In this document: positions 24,196 to 31,386 of the stretch, one piece after another
How the letters are laid out: each line of letters begins with the position of its first letter
Position numbering within the stretch: position 1 is the first letter of the stretch
NCBI RefSeq assembly: GCF_004023625.1
Contig: NZ_RPDJ01000040.1
Location: forward strand, 1-64,000
Reading direction: 5' to 3'
Length of the DNA stretch: 64,000 nt
Source: Streptomyces cavernae
GTDB taxonomy: Bacteria; Actinomycetota; Actinomycetes; Streptomycetales; Streptomycetaceae
Made by a program: the position numbers and the translations under genes
Notes under the pieces: model-generated
What the model was told of the DNA's origin: nothing
Databases searched by the model: none
What the model saw: the letters and a program-made list of their open reading frames with translations, nothing else

Positions 24196-24855
24196 TCAGG
24201 GCACCAGCGATCGGATCAGCTTCTCCGCCGAGCCGAGGAGCCGCACCTCCTGCTGACTCATCGTCGGGTTCGCCGCCCGGCGCGTGACGGCCTCCGTGAG
24301 TCCCTGCTCCGTCAGGTCCGAAGGGTCGGCCAGCAGCCCGGCGAGGGTCTCGGCGGCCGCGGCGGCGTAGGGCTCGTCGCCCACCGCCGCCTGCGCGAGG
24401 ATGACGGCCGACATGCCCCAGTCCAGGCCCGGGGAGGCCTCCTCCGCGTTGGCCCAGTCGATCACCCGCGGACCGTCGGGGGCCATCAGCACGTTGTCCG
24501 GGTGCAGATCCAGGTGCAGGACGCGGGTCCCGGGATCCGCGGAGCGGCGGGCGGGGACGGCGTGCAAGGCGCGGAGGAGCCGCGCGAGCGTCTCGCCTCC
24601 CTCGCGCGGGGCGAGCGTGCCCGCCATGAACGCCCCCAGCATCGTGGGCCCGGACAGCCGTTGCAGCACCAGGTCGCTGCGAGTCGCCGAACGGACTTCC
24701 GGCACGGGATAGCCGTGGCCGCGCACGTGCGCCATCACCGCCGCCTCGGCCGTGGCGTCGCCGAAACCGTCCCGATAGCGCCGCAGTACCCACTCCTCGT
24801 CGACCGCGTACACATCCGCCGTACGCCCCGAGCCGAGCAGTCTCCCCGTCCGCAT
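24196..24855 (-). CDS. Aminoglycoside phosphotransferase-family kinase
   Basis: APH/choline-kinase-like phosphotransferase of 219 residues. The nucleotide loop GSGRTADVYAVD is near the start; the catalytic Brenner motif is HLDLHPDNVLM and the metal Asp is in VIDWANAEE. The chain is shorter than typical aminoglycoside kinases, so it may act on another small alcohol or amine. ATG 24855 (MRTGRLLGSG) is preferred because it begins just before the conserved loop; an ATG at 24891 is also in frame. It lies downstream of the thiolase gene in the same direction, 57 bp apart, but is probably not part of the steroid route. Confidence 0.88.
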   Translation of the reverse strand: MRTGRLLGSGRTADVYAVDEEWVLRRYRDGFGDATAEAAVMAHVRGHGYPVPEVRSATRSDLVLQRLSGPTMLGAFMAGTLAPREGGETLARLLRALHAVPARRSADPGTRVLHLDLHPDNVLMAPDGPRVIDWANAEEASPGLDWGMSAVILAQAAVGDEPYAAAAAETLAGLLADPSDLTEQGLTEAVTRRAANPTMSQQEVRLLGSAEKLIRSLVP

Positions 24856-24912
24856 GGCCGCGAGCCTATCCCGCACGTGAACGTGCGCCACGGCAGTCCG
24901 GTCGGCGGGCTC

Positions 24913-26082
24913 CTACAGCCGCTGAATGATCGTCCCCGTAGCCAGCGCCCCGCCCGCGCACATCGTGATGAGCGCGAACTCCTTGTCGCGGCGCTCCAGT
25001 TCGTGCAGTGCGGTGGTGATCAGGCGCGCTCCGGTGGCCCCGACCGGGTGGCCGAGGGCGATCGCCCCGCCGTTGACGTTGACCTTCTCGAGGTCCTGCT
25101 CGAAGACCTGCGCCCAGCTCAGCACCACCGACGCGAAGGCCTCGTTGATCTCGACGATGTCGATGTCCTTCAGCGACATCCCGGCCTTCCCCAGCACCGC
25201 CCGCGTCGCGTCGATCGGCCCGTCGAGGTGGAAGTGGGGGTCGGAGCCGACCAGTGCCTGGGCGACGATCCGTGCGCGCGGCCTGAGCTTGAGCGCGCGG
25301 GCCATCCGCTTGGAGGCCCACATGATGGCCGCGGCGCCGTCGGAGATCTGCGAGGAGTTGCCCGCGGTGTGCACGGCCGTCGGCATGATCGGCTTGAGGG
25401 CGGCCAGCGCCTCCATGGAGGTGTCGCGCAGCCCCTCGTCGTGGTCGACGAGCCGCCACATTCCCTGTCCGGCGCGCTGCTCGTCCTCCGTCGTCGGCAC
25501 CTGAACGGCGAACGTCTCGCGCTTGAAGCGCTCCTCGGACCAGGCGACGGCGGCCCGTTCCTGGGAGAGCAGCCCGAGCCCGTCCACGTTCTCGCGGGTC
25601 AGTCCGCGGCGCCGGGCGATCCGCTCGGCCGCCTCGAACTGGTTCGGCAGGTCCACGTTCCACTCTTCGGGGAACGGCTTGCCCGGCCCGTGCTTGGACC
25701 CCGACCCCAGCGGCACCCGCGACATCGCCTCGACCCCGCAGGAGATCCCGACGTCGATGGCGCCCACGCCGACCATGTTGGCCACCATGTGGGAAGCCTG
25801 CTGCGAGGAACCGCACTGGCAGTCCACGGTCGTCGCGGCCGTCTCGTACGGCAGCCCCATGGTCAGCCATGCCGTCCGTGCCGGGTTCATCGACTGCTCG
25901 CCGGCATGGGTCACCGTGCCGCCGACGATCTGCTCGACGCAGTCGGCGGGGATGCCGGTGCGGCCGAGGAGTTCACGGTAGGTCTCGCCCAGCAGATAGG
26001 CGGGGTGCAGATTGGCGAGCGCGCCGCCGCGCCTGCCGATGGGGGTGCGTACGGCTTCGACGATCACGGGTTCCGCGGCCAT
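24913..26082 (-). CDS. Acetyl-CoA acetyltransferase, steroid thiolase (FadA5-like)
   Basis: Thiolase of 389 residues that cleaves a 3-ketoacyl-CoA with release of acetyl- or propionyl-CoA. The nucleophile Cys is in VDCQCGSSQQASHM, NEAFASV follows, the His motif is GGAIALGHPVGATGAR and the second Cys is in CAGGALATG. Start MAAEPVIVEAVRTPIG at 26082 follows AGGAGAGGA; the longer open frame has no thiolase character. An almost perfect palindrome with a KstR-like core lies about 95 bp upstream. FadA5 in mycobacteria carries out the last thiolysis in sterol side-chain removal; the resemblance and the operator suggest that role here. Confidence 0.88.
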   Translation of the reverse strand: MAAEPVIVEAVRTPIGRRGGALANLHPAYLLGETYRELLGRTGIPADCVEQIVGGTVTHAGEQSMNPARTAWLTMGLPYETAATTVDCQCGSSQQASHMVANMVGVGAIDVGISCGVEAMSRVPLGSGSKHGPGKPFPEEWNVDLPNQFEAAERIARRRGLTRENVDGLGLLSQERAAVAWSEERFKRETFAVQVPTTEDEQRAGQGMWRLVDHDEGLRDTSMEALAALKPIMPTAVHTAGNSSQISDGAAAIMWASKRMARALKLRPRARIVAQALVGSDPHFHLDGPIDATRAVLGKAGMSLKDIDIVEINEAFASVVLSWAQVFEQDLEKVNVNGGAIALGHPVGATGARLITTALHELERRDKEFALITMCAGGALATGTIIQRL

Positions 26083-26176
26083 GGGATGGAGTCCTCTCCT
26101 AGAGGCCCGCCCTTCGAGGGCAGGCCCTCGCTCACCCGCGCGGCGCGGGCGTCCCGGCCCACCCGCCACGCTGAAC

Positions 26177-26190
26177 TAGTACGCGTTCTA
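26177..26190. promoter_or_regulatory. KstR-like operator upstream of the thiolase
   Basis: TAGTACGCGTTCTA departs from TnnAACnnGTTnnA at one base, but sits in a longer palindrome (26173-26194) with ten of eleven base pairs matching. The other half reads AACGCGTACTA on the complementary strand. Confidence 0.65.
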
Positions 26191-26194
26191 GTTC

Positions 26195-26682
26195 TACTTG
26201 CAGTCTGCTGAGCGAAGCCCCCGCGCCGCAAGGGTCTTGCAGCCTCCGAAGTCGTGATCCGCACGAACTCCGCACGCCCGCGACGGGCCCCGGGCACGCC
26301 AGCGCACCGCCCGGCGGCCGGTAGAACCCGTTATCGCCTCGTGGGCCGGCGGCGCCTCCGGCCCCCTCCGCGGCCCCGACCCCCGTCGCTCCCCCGGCAC
26401 CGAGCCCGACCCCGGTCACCATGCGCGAAATGCAATCCGAGTCCGATCCGCCGGACCCGGCGTCGGCAGCCCGCCACCCCGGCGCCGGCGGATCCCCCTC
26501 GCGGAGCGCCTCGAGCGTGCGGGCATCGGGCGTGCGGGCATCGGGCGCACGGGGGGGGCCGCGTCCGGCCTCGATCGCCGTCCGGGCATAGTCTGGATTT
26601 TGACTTTGGTCGGCTTTCGGCTCCTCGCCCGGGCCAGAGGCGAGAGACGGAGGAATCGCCGCGGGAGCGAGATGAGCGAGCA
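26195..26682. other. Long intergenic region before the phosphatase gene
   Basis: About 490 bp without a credible gene. At 26322-26335 it holds TAGAACCCGTTATC, which misses the KstR-like pattern at the last base only; it is 348 bp from the next start, so its role is doubtful. A GTGCGGGCATCGGGC-type duplication lies near 26515-26550. Confidence 0.5.
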
Positions 26683-29085
26683 ATGGAACAGTTCACCGCA
26701 CGCGCCGTCGTCGACGATCAGGGCACGGTGACCGAGTGGAGCGCGGGCGCCGAGCGGTTGCTCGGTTATCCGTCGGCGGAGATCGTGGGCCGGCCGGCGG
26801 CGACTCTGCTGGCCGAGGAGATCGCCGCCCACGACCTGCTCACCCGTACCCGGCTGCCGCGGTGGAACGGCAGGCTCCTGCTGCGGCACCGCGACGGCCA
26901 CCGTCTCGGAGCCCCGGTCCTGGCTCACCACCGCACCCCTGACGACGGGGGCGGGCACTGGCTGCTGTTCTCGGCCCCGGCCGAACCGCGCCCCGAGGAC
27001 GACACCCTGGCGCGGCGGGCCTTCGCACAGTCCCCGTGCGGCTCGATGTCGGTGTTCGACACGGATCTGCGCCACCGCCGGTCCAACGACAGCGGGCAGC
27101 GCACCCTGGGCCTGGACGACGACGCCCTGCGCGGTCTCATGCTGTCCGAGGTGCTGCCCGGCGTGCCGTACGTGGAGGACGTCGAGCGGAGCATGGTGCG
27201 GGCGCTGGAGACCGGAGAGCCGCAGCACCTCGAGACCCGCGCTCGCGCTCCCGGGGAGACACGCGAGCACACCTGGTCGGTCCATGTCGTCCGGGTGGAG
27301 GACACGGACGGCCGGGTCCTGGGCGTCTTGACCACCGGGCAGGACATGACGGACCAGTACTGGGCCCGCACGCGGCTCGCGGTGATCGCCGGTGCCGGCC
27401 GGCGCATCGGCACCACCCTGGACGTGACGCGGACGGCCGAGGAACTGACCGAGGTCGTGGTCCCGGAGCTGGCCGACTTCGTCAGCGTCGACCTGCTGAC
27501 CTCCCTCGACGACGTGGACGAGCCGCACCCGGGCGCGGTGGCGGCGGACGGCCCCATAGCGCTGCGCCGCGTCGCCCACCGGTCCGTGTATCCGGACATC
27601 CCCGAGGCCGCCGTCGCCCTGGGTGCGACGGACCGGTATCCGGAAGGATCCCCGCCGGTCGAGAGCCTGCGGTCGGGGCGGGCCGTGCTGCGTAATGTCA
27701 CCGACCCAGCGATCAGCGAGTGGATCGCCAAGGATCCGCTGCGGGCCGCCCGGGTCCGCGACTTCGGCATGCACTCGGCGATGACCGTGCCTCTCTCGGC
27801 ACGCGGCACCACCCTCGGTGTCGTCGTCTTCGTCCGCCACCGGAGCCCGGATTCCTTCCAGCAGGACGACCTGGTGCTGGCCGAGGAACTGGCCGCCCGG
27901 GCGGCGGTCTCCATCGACAACGCCCGGCGCTTCAGCCGCGAGCGCGGCACGGCGGTCACCCTGCAGCGCAGTCTGCTGCCGCAGCGCCTGCCCGAGCAGA
28001 CGGCGGTGGAGTTCGCCCACCGTTACCTTCCCGCCTCCGCGGGGGCGGGGGTGGGCGGGGACTGGTTCGATGTGATCCCGCTGTCCGCGGCCCGGGTGGC
28101 GCTGGTGGTGGGCGATGTCGTCGGCCACGGCCTGCACGCCTCCGCGACCATGGGCAGGCTGCGGGCCGCCGTGCGCACCCTCGCCGACATCGACCTGCCC
28201 CCCGACGAGCTGCTCACCCGTCTCGACGATCTCGTGGCCCGCCTGGCCACCGAGGGTGAGGACTCCCAGCAGGCGACCGGCCGGGAAGCACCCTCCGGCG
28301 GCATCGGCACGACCTGCCTGTACGCCGTCTACGACCCGGTCTCCCGCCACTGCTCTCTCGCGCGGGCGGGGCACCCGCCGCCGGCCGTGGTGAGCCCGGA
28401 CGGCTCCGTCCGCCTGCTCGACCTCCCCGCCGGTCCGCCGCTGGGGCTGGGCGGGCTGCCGTTCGAGGCGGTCGACGTCGAGCTGCCCGAAGGCAGTCTG
28501 CTCGCGCTCTACACCGACGGTCTGGTCTCGTCCCGCGAGCGTGACATCGAGACCGGAGTGTCCCTGCTCCATCGCGCTCTCGTCCGCCCGGCGGCCACTC
28601 TGGACGGCCTGTGCGGCACCGTTCTGAGCGACCTGCTCCCGCCCCGGCCCACCGACGACGTCGCCCTGCTCATCGCCCGCACCAGGGCACTGAGCGCCCA
28701 GCAGGTCGCCACCTGGGCGGTGACGGCCGAGCCCGCGGCAGTGGCCCAGACCCGCAAGGACGCCGTGGCGCAACTGGAGGCCTGGGGCCTGGACGACGCG
28801 GTGTTCGTCACCGAGCTGATCGTCAGCGAACTGATCACCAACGCCATCCGGCACGCCCAGCCACCGATCGAGCTGCGGCTGATCCGTGAGGCGGGGAACC
28901 TCATCTGCGAGGTCTCCGACGCCAGCAGTACCGCGCCCCACATGCGGCGCGCCCGCACCTACGACGAAGGCGGCCGCGGCCTGCTCCTGGTCGCCCAGCT
29001 CACCCAGCGCTGGGGCACCCGCCAGACCGCCGCGGGCAAGAAGATCTGGGCGGAACAGATGTTGCCGGAGTTCCCACGGGAGTAG
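26683..29085 (+). CDS. PAS-GAF-PP2C phosphatase fused to an anti-sigma-type ATPase domain
   Basis: Cytoplasmic stress-type regulator of 800 residues. Order: PAS (about 1-100, GTVTEWSAGAERLLGYPSAE), second PAS (about 108-225), GAF (about 235-425), SpoIIE/PP2C phosphatase (about 430-660, with GGDWFDVIPL, VVGDVVGHGLHA and LYTDGLVSSR), and HATPase_c (about 670-800, with VSELITNAIRHA and GRGLLLVAQL). In Streptomyces such proteins switch anti-sigma-factor antagonists by dephosphorylation; the ATPase part can act as anti-sigma kinase. ATG 26683 begins the first PAS; a longer open frame upstream is Pro/Arg-rich and unsupported. Confidence 0.92.
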   Translation: MEQFTARAVVDDQGTVTEWSAGAERLLGYPSAEIVGRPAATLLAEEIAAHDLLTRTRLPRWNGRLLLRHRDGHRLGAPVLAHHRTPDDGGGHWLLFSAPAEPRPEDDTLARRAFAQSPCGSMSVFDTDLRHRRSNDSGQRTLGLDDDALRGLMLSEVLPGVPYVEDVERSMVRALETGEPQHLETRARAPGETREHTWSVHVVRVEDTDGRVLGVLTTGQDMTDQYWARTRLAVIAGAGRRIGTTLDVTRTAEELTEVVVPELADFVSVDLLTSLDDVDEPHPGAVAADGPIALRRVAHRSVYPDIPEAAVALGATDRYPEGSPPVESLRSGRAVLRNVTDPAISEWIAKDPLRAARVRDFGMHSAMTVPLSARGTTLGVVVFVRHRSPDSFQQDDLVLAEELAARAAVSIDNARRFSRERGTAVTLQRSLLPQRLPEQTAVEFAHRYLPASAGAGVGGDWFDVIPLSAARVALVVGDVVGHGLHASATMGRLRAAVRTLADIDLPPDELLTRLDDLVARLATEGEDSQQATGREAPSGGIGTTCLYAVYDPVSRHCSLARAGHPPPAVVSPDGSVRLLDLPAGPPLGLGGLPFEAVDVELPEGSLLALYTDGLVSSRERDIETGVSLLHRALVRPAATLDGLCGTVLSDLLPPRPTDDVALLIARTRALSAQQVATWAVTAEPAAVAQTRKDAVAQLEAWGLDDAVFVTELIVSELITNAIRHAQPPIELRLIREAGNLICEVSDASSTAPHMRRARTYDEGGRGLLLVAQLTQRWGTRQTAAGKKIWAEQMLPEFPRE

Positions 29086-29192
29086 GACCTGTGCCGGAAG
29101 TGGCGCCTGCCGGCCGACGCATGCCCCAGGGCCCGTCCGACGGCGGTTTGCCCCCGCGCCAGGATTGGCACGCCCGCGCCCCTTGCGAGTTG

Positions 29193-29206
29193 TAGAACGC
29201 GTTATT
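29193..29206. promoter_or_regulatory. KstR-like operator upstream of CYP125
   Basis: TAGAACGCGTTATT, perfect in the AACnnGTT core and one base off at the end. It lies 66 bp before the P450 start. Confidence 0.6.
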
Positions 29207-29229
29207 ACCGTCACGGCAAATTCCATTTT

Positions 29230-29244
29230 CTGATTGACCGTCAG
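29230..29244. promoter_or_regulatory. 15-bp palindrome (CTGAYG-like box) upstream of CYP125
   Basis: CTGATTGACCGTCAG, ending 27 bp before the P450 start, nearly the same spacing as at the F420 oxidoreductase (28 bp). Confidence 0.58.
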
Positions 29245-29271
29245 ACGAATCGGAACCAGCTGGAGTTGCCG

Positions 29272-30507
29272 ATGCCCTGTCCAGCGCTGCCCGACGGGTT
29301 CGACCCCACCGACCCCGATCTGCTGCACACCCGTGTGTCCCTCCCGGAGTTCGCCGAACTGCGCCGGACCGAGCCGGTCCACTGGATCCCGCAGCCGCAC
29401 AACCTGGCCGGCTTCGGCGACGAGGGCTACTGGGCCGTCACCCGGCACGCGGACGTCAAGTACGTTTCCACGCACCCGGAGCTCTTCTCCTCCTCCCTCA
29501 ACACCGCGATCATCCGCTTCAACGAGCACATCCAGCGGGACGCGATCGACGCCCAGCGGCTGATCATCCTCAACATGGACCCGCCCGAGCACACCCGGGT
29601 CCGCCAGATCGTGCAGCGCGGTTTCACCCCGCGTGCGATCCGCGCCCTGGAGGGAGCACTGCGCACCCGGGCCACCGCGATCGCCGAACAGGCCCTGACG
29701 CACAGCGGCTCGTTCGACTTCGTCACCCAGGTCGCCAGCGAACTGCCCCTCCAGGCGATAGCCGAACTGATCGGCATCCCCCAGGACGACCGGGCCAAGA
29801 TCTTCGACTGGTCCAACAAGATGATCGCCTACGACGACCCGGAGTACGCGATCACCGAGGAGGTCGGCGCCGAGTCGGCAACCGAACTCATCGCCTATGC
29901 CATGAACATGGCCGCGGACCGCAAGCAGTGCCCGGCCGAGGACATCGTCACCAGGCTGGTGGCCGCCGAGGACGAGGGCAACCTCGCCTCGGACGAGTTC
30001 GGCTTCTTCGTGCTCGCGCTGTCCGTCGCGGGCAACGAGACCACCCGCAACGCCATCAGCCACGGCATGTACGCGTTCCTCACCCACCCCGACCAGTGGG
30101 ACCTCTTCAAGCGCGAACGCCCGGCGACGGCGGCCGAGGAGATCGTCCGCTGGGCCACCCCGGTCAACTCCTTCCAGCGCACCGCCACCCAGGACACCGA
30201 GCTCGGCGGACAGCGGATCAAGAAGGGCGACCGGGTCGGCATCTTCTACTCCTCCGCCAACCACGACCCCGAGGTCTTCGAGAACCCCGACAGCTTCGAC
30301 ATCACCCGCGACCCCAACCCGCACCTCGGCTTCGGCGGCGGCGGTCCGCACTTCTGCCTCGGCAAGTCCCTGGCCACACTGGAGATCGACCTGATCTTCA
30401 ACGCGGTCGCGGACGCCATGCCGAACCTCCGCCTCGCCGCCGAACCGCGCCGGCTGCGCTCGGCGTGGATCAACGGCGTGAAGGAACTCCAGGTGACCGC
30501 CGGTTGA
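29272..30507 (+). CDS. cyp125: Cytochrome P450, CYP125 type (steroid C26-monooxygenase)
   Basis: P450 monooxygenase of 411 residues. I-helix oxygen motif AGNETTRN (about 253-260), ExxR in EEIVRW, and heme loop FGGGGPHFCLG with the ligand Cys near 362. Several blocks match what I recall of M. tuberculosis CYP125A1, such as LNMDPPEHTRVRQIVQRGFTP, ELPLQAIAELIG and EIVRWATPVNSFQRTA. CYP125 oxidises the terminal side-chain carbon (C26) of cholesterol or cholestenone to the acid, using ferredoxin electrons. ATG 29272 has GGAG 6 bp upstream. A KstR-like box and the second palindrome lie upstream, and a terminator follows. CYP125 identity is a strong but sequence-only call. Confidence 0.9.
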   Translation: MPCPALPDGFDPTDPDLLHTRVSLPEFAELRRTEPVHWIPQPHNLAGFGDEGYWAVTRHADVKYVSTHPELFSSSLNTAIIRFNEHIQRDAIDAQRLIILNMDPPEHTRVRQIVQRGFTPRAIRALEGALRTRATAIAEQALTHSGSFDFVTQVASELPLQAIAELIGIPQDDRAKIFDWSNKMIAYDDPEYAITEEVGAESATELIAYAMNMAADRKQCPAEDIVTRLVAAEDEGNLASDEFGFFVLALSVAGNETTRNAISHGMYAFLTHPDQWDLFKRERPATAAEEIVRWATPVNSFQRTATQDTELGGQRIKKGDRVGIFYSSANHDPEVFENPDSFDITRDPNPHLGFGGGGPHFCLGKSLATLEIDLIFNAVADAMPNLRLAAEPRRLRSAWINGVKELQVTAG

Positions 30508-30525
30508 GCGACGCCGACAAGACCC

Positions 30526-30557
30526 AGGCCGACGGACTTTCCCGGCCCCGTCGGCCT
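30526..30557 (+). terminator. Intrinsic terminator after CYP125
   Basis: AGGCCGACGG and CCGTCGGCCT form a 10-bp stem around a 12-base loop, 19 bp past the P450 stop. Confidence 0.8.
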
Positions 30558-30586
30558 GTCTACGAGGGAGGCAGGGGCCATCCCCC

Positions 30587-30874
30587 CTACGCCCCGCCCC
30601 TGCCTCCCCCGAGAGCACCGACGAACGCGTCGAAGGCGCCCGGGGTGAAGGTGAGCGCGGGGCCGTCGGGGTTCTTGGAGTCGCGGACTGCTACGGCGGC
30701 GGAGGGGGTCTGGGCGATCTCTACGCAATCACCGCCCTGGTCACCGCTGTACGAGGACTTGCGCCAGGCGAGCGGGCCGAGTGGGGCGCACTCCACGCAC
30801 TCGCCGCCCTGATCACCGCTGTAACTCGACTTACGCCAACGGATGTCCGTCGGACGAGCGTTGCTGCTCTCCAT
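30587..30874 (-). CDS. DUF397 protein with two copies of the domain core
   Basis: Protein of 95 residues with the DUF397 signature WRKSSYSGDQGG occurring twice (ECVE and DCVE follow). DUF397 proteins are usually encoded beside Scr1-type regulators in Streptomyces and are thought to act with them in development or as a toxin-antitoxin-like module. ATG 30874 lies within the end of the broken regulator gene, in overlapping frames, as in intact pairs. The first copy is shortened and probably arose by duplication. Confidence 0.85.
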   Translation of the reverse strand: MESSNARPTDIRWRKSSYSGDQGGECVECAPLGPLAWRKSSYSGDQGGDCVEIAQTPSAAVAVRDSKNPDGPALTFTPGAFDAFVGALGGGRGGA

Positions 30875-31182
30875 AGCGTTCCTCCATTGTGCGCCGGATC
30901 AGCGCGGCCGAGTCATGGATGGACAGGGCAGCCGCCTGGAGGTGATCGTAACGGAGCGAACAGTCCTGGACAGTGTCCGGGTTGGCCGTCGGATGCCCCG
31001 CCCCGTAGCCCTCGGTGTAGACGATGACTGGATGAACCCGTGTAGCTGACGATGGCCCCCAGTTGCTGCTGGGTGAGCCCGGCCGCCTCGCGGTAGCGGC
31101 GCAGTTCGAAGCCGTAGTAGTCGAGCGGTGAGGCGCTGGGGTCGAGGGCGTTGACGTGGGTCACCGGCACTCCTTCATGCAC
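30831..31182 (-). pseudogene. Scr1/XRE-type regulator with DUF5753, internally deleted
   Basis: N-terminal helix-turn-helix part ELRRYREAAGLTQQQLGAI is clear, then coding sequence is lost after SYTG. In another frame the far C-terminus SLRYDHLQAAALSIHDSAAL followed by RRTMEERYGEQQ continues to a stop at 30831-30833. The usual middle of about 170 residues is absent. The gene ends overlapping the DUF397 gene, as in intact systems. Confidence 0.75.
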
Positions 31183-31386
31183 AACTCGGCCCGGATTCCA
31201 AGCTGTTTGGAAGCTGGTTCGACGCTGGCGCGAAGCTGGTTGGATCCACTCAGTTGCCGAGGGTAGCCAACCGCCTTCCTCCGCGTGGCGTGAACGAACT
31301 CAATCACCCACGCCGGTGAACCATTTGATCGCGTGTGGCGTCTTACCGACCGTCCCGCTCACCCGCCCGGAACGGACCTACGACCT

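Noticed and set aside
24001..26211. Plus-strand frame of about 736 codons over the kinase and thiolase genes
   Set aside because: Antisense to two recognised genes; protein has His/Arg/Gly-rich composition only.
26322..26335. KstR-like site before the phosphatase gene
   Set aside because: One base off and nearly 350 bp from the start; kept only as a note since no link of this gene with sterols is seen.
26416..30618. Very long open frame on the minus strand (about 1400 codons) across the phosphatase and CYP125 genes
   Set aside because: It is antisense to two genes with clear motifs, has no ribosome site and codes for Gly/Val/Arg-rich sequence without motifs. High GC content produces such shadow frames.
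1..31000. A complete cholesterol-degradation cluster
   Set aside because: Ring-degradation genes (ketosteroid dehydrogenase, KshA/B, HsaA-D, Mce4 transport) are not in the window; only side-chain-type and regulatory genes are seen.
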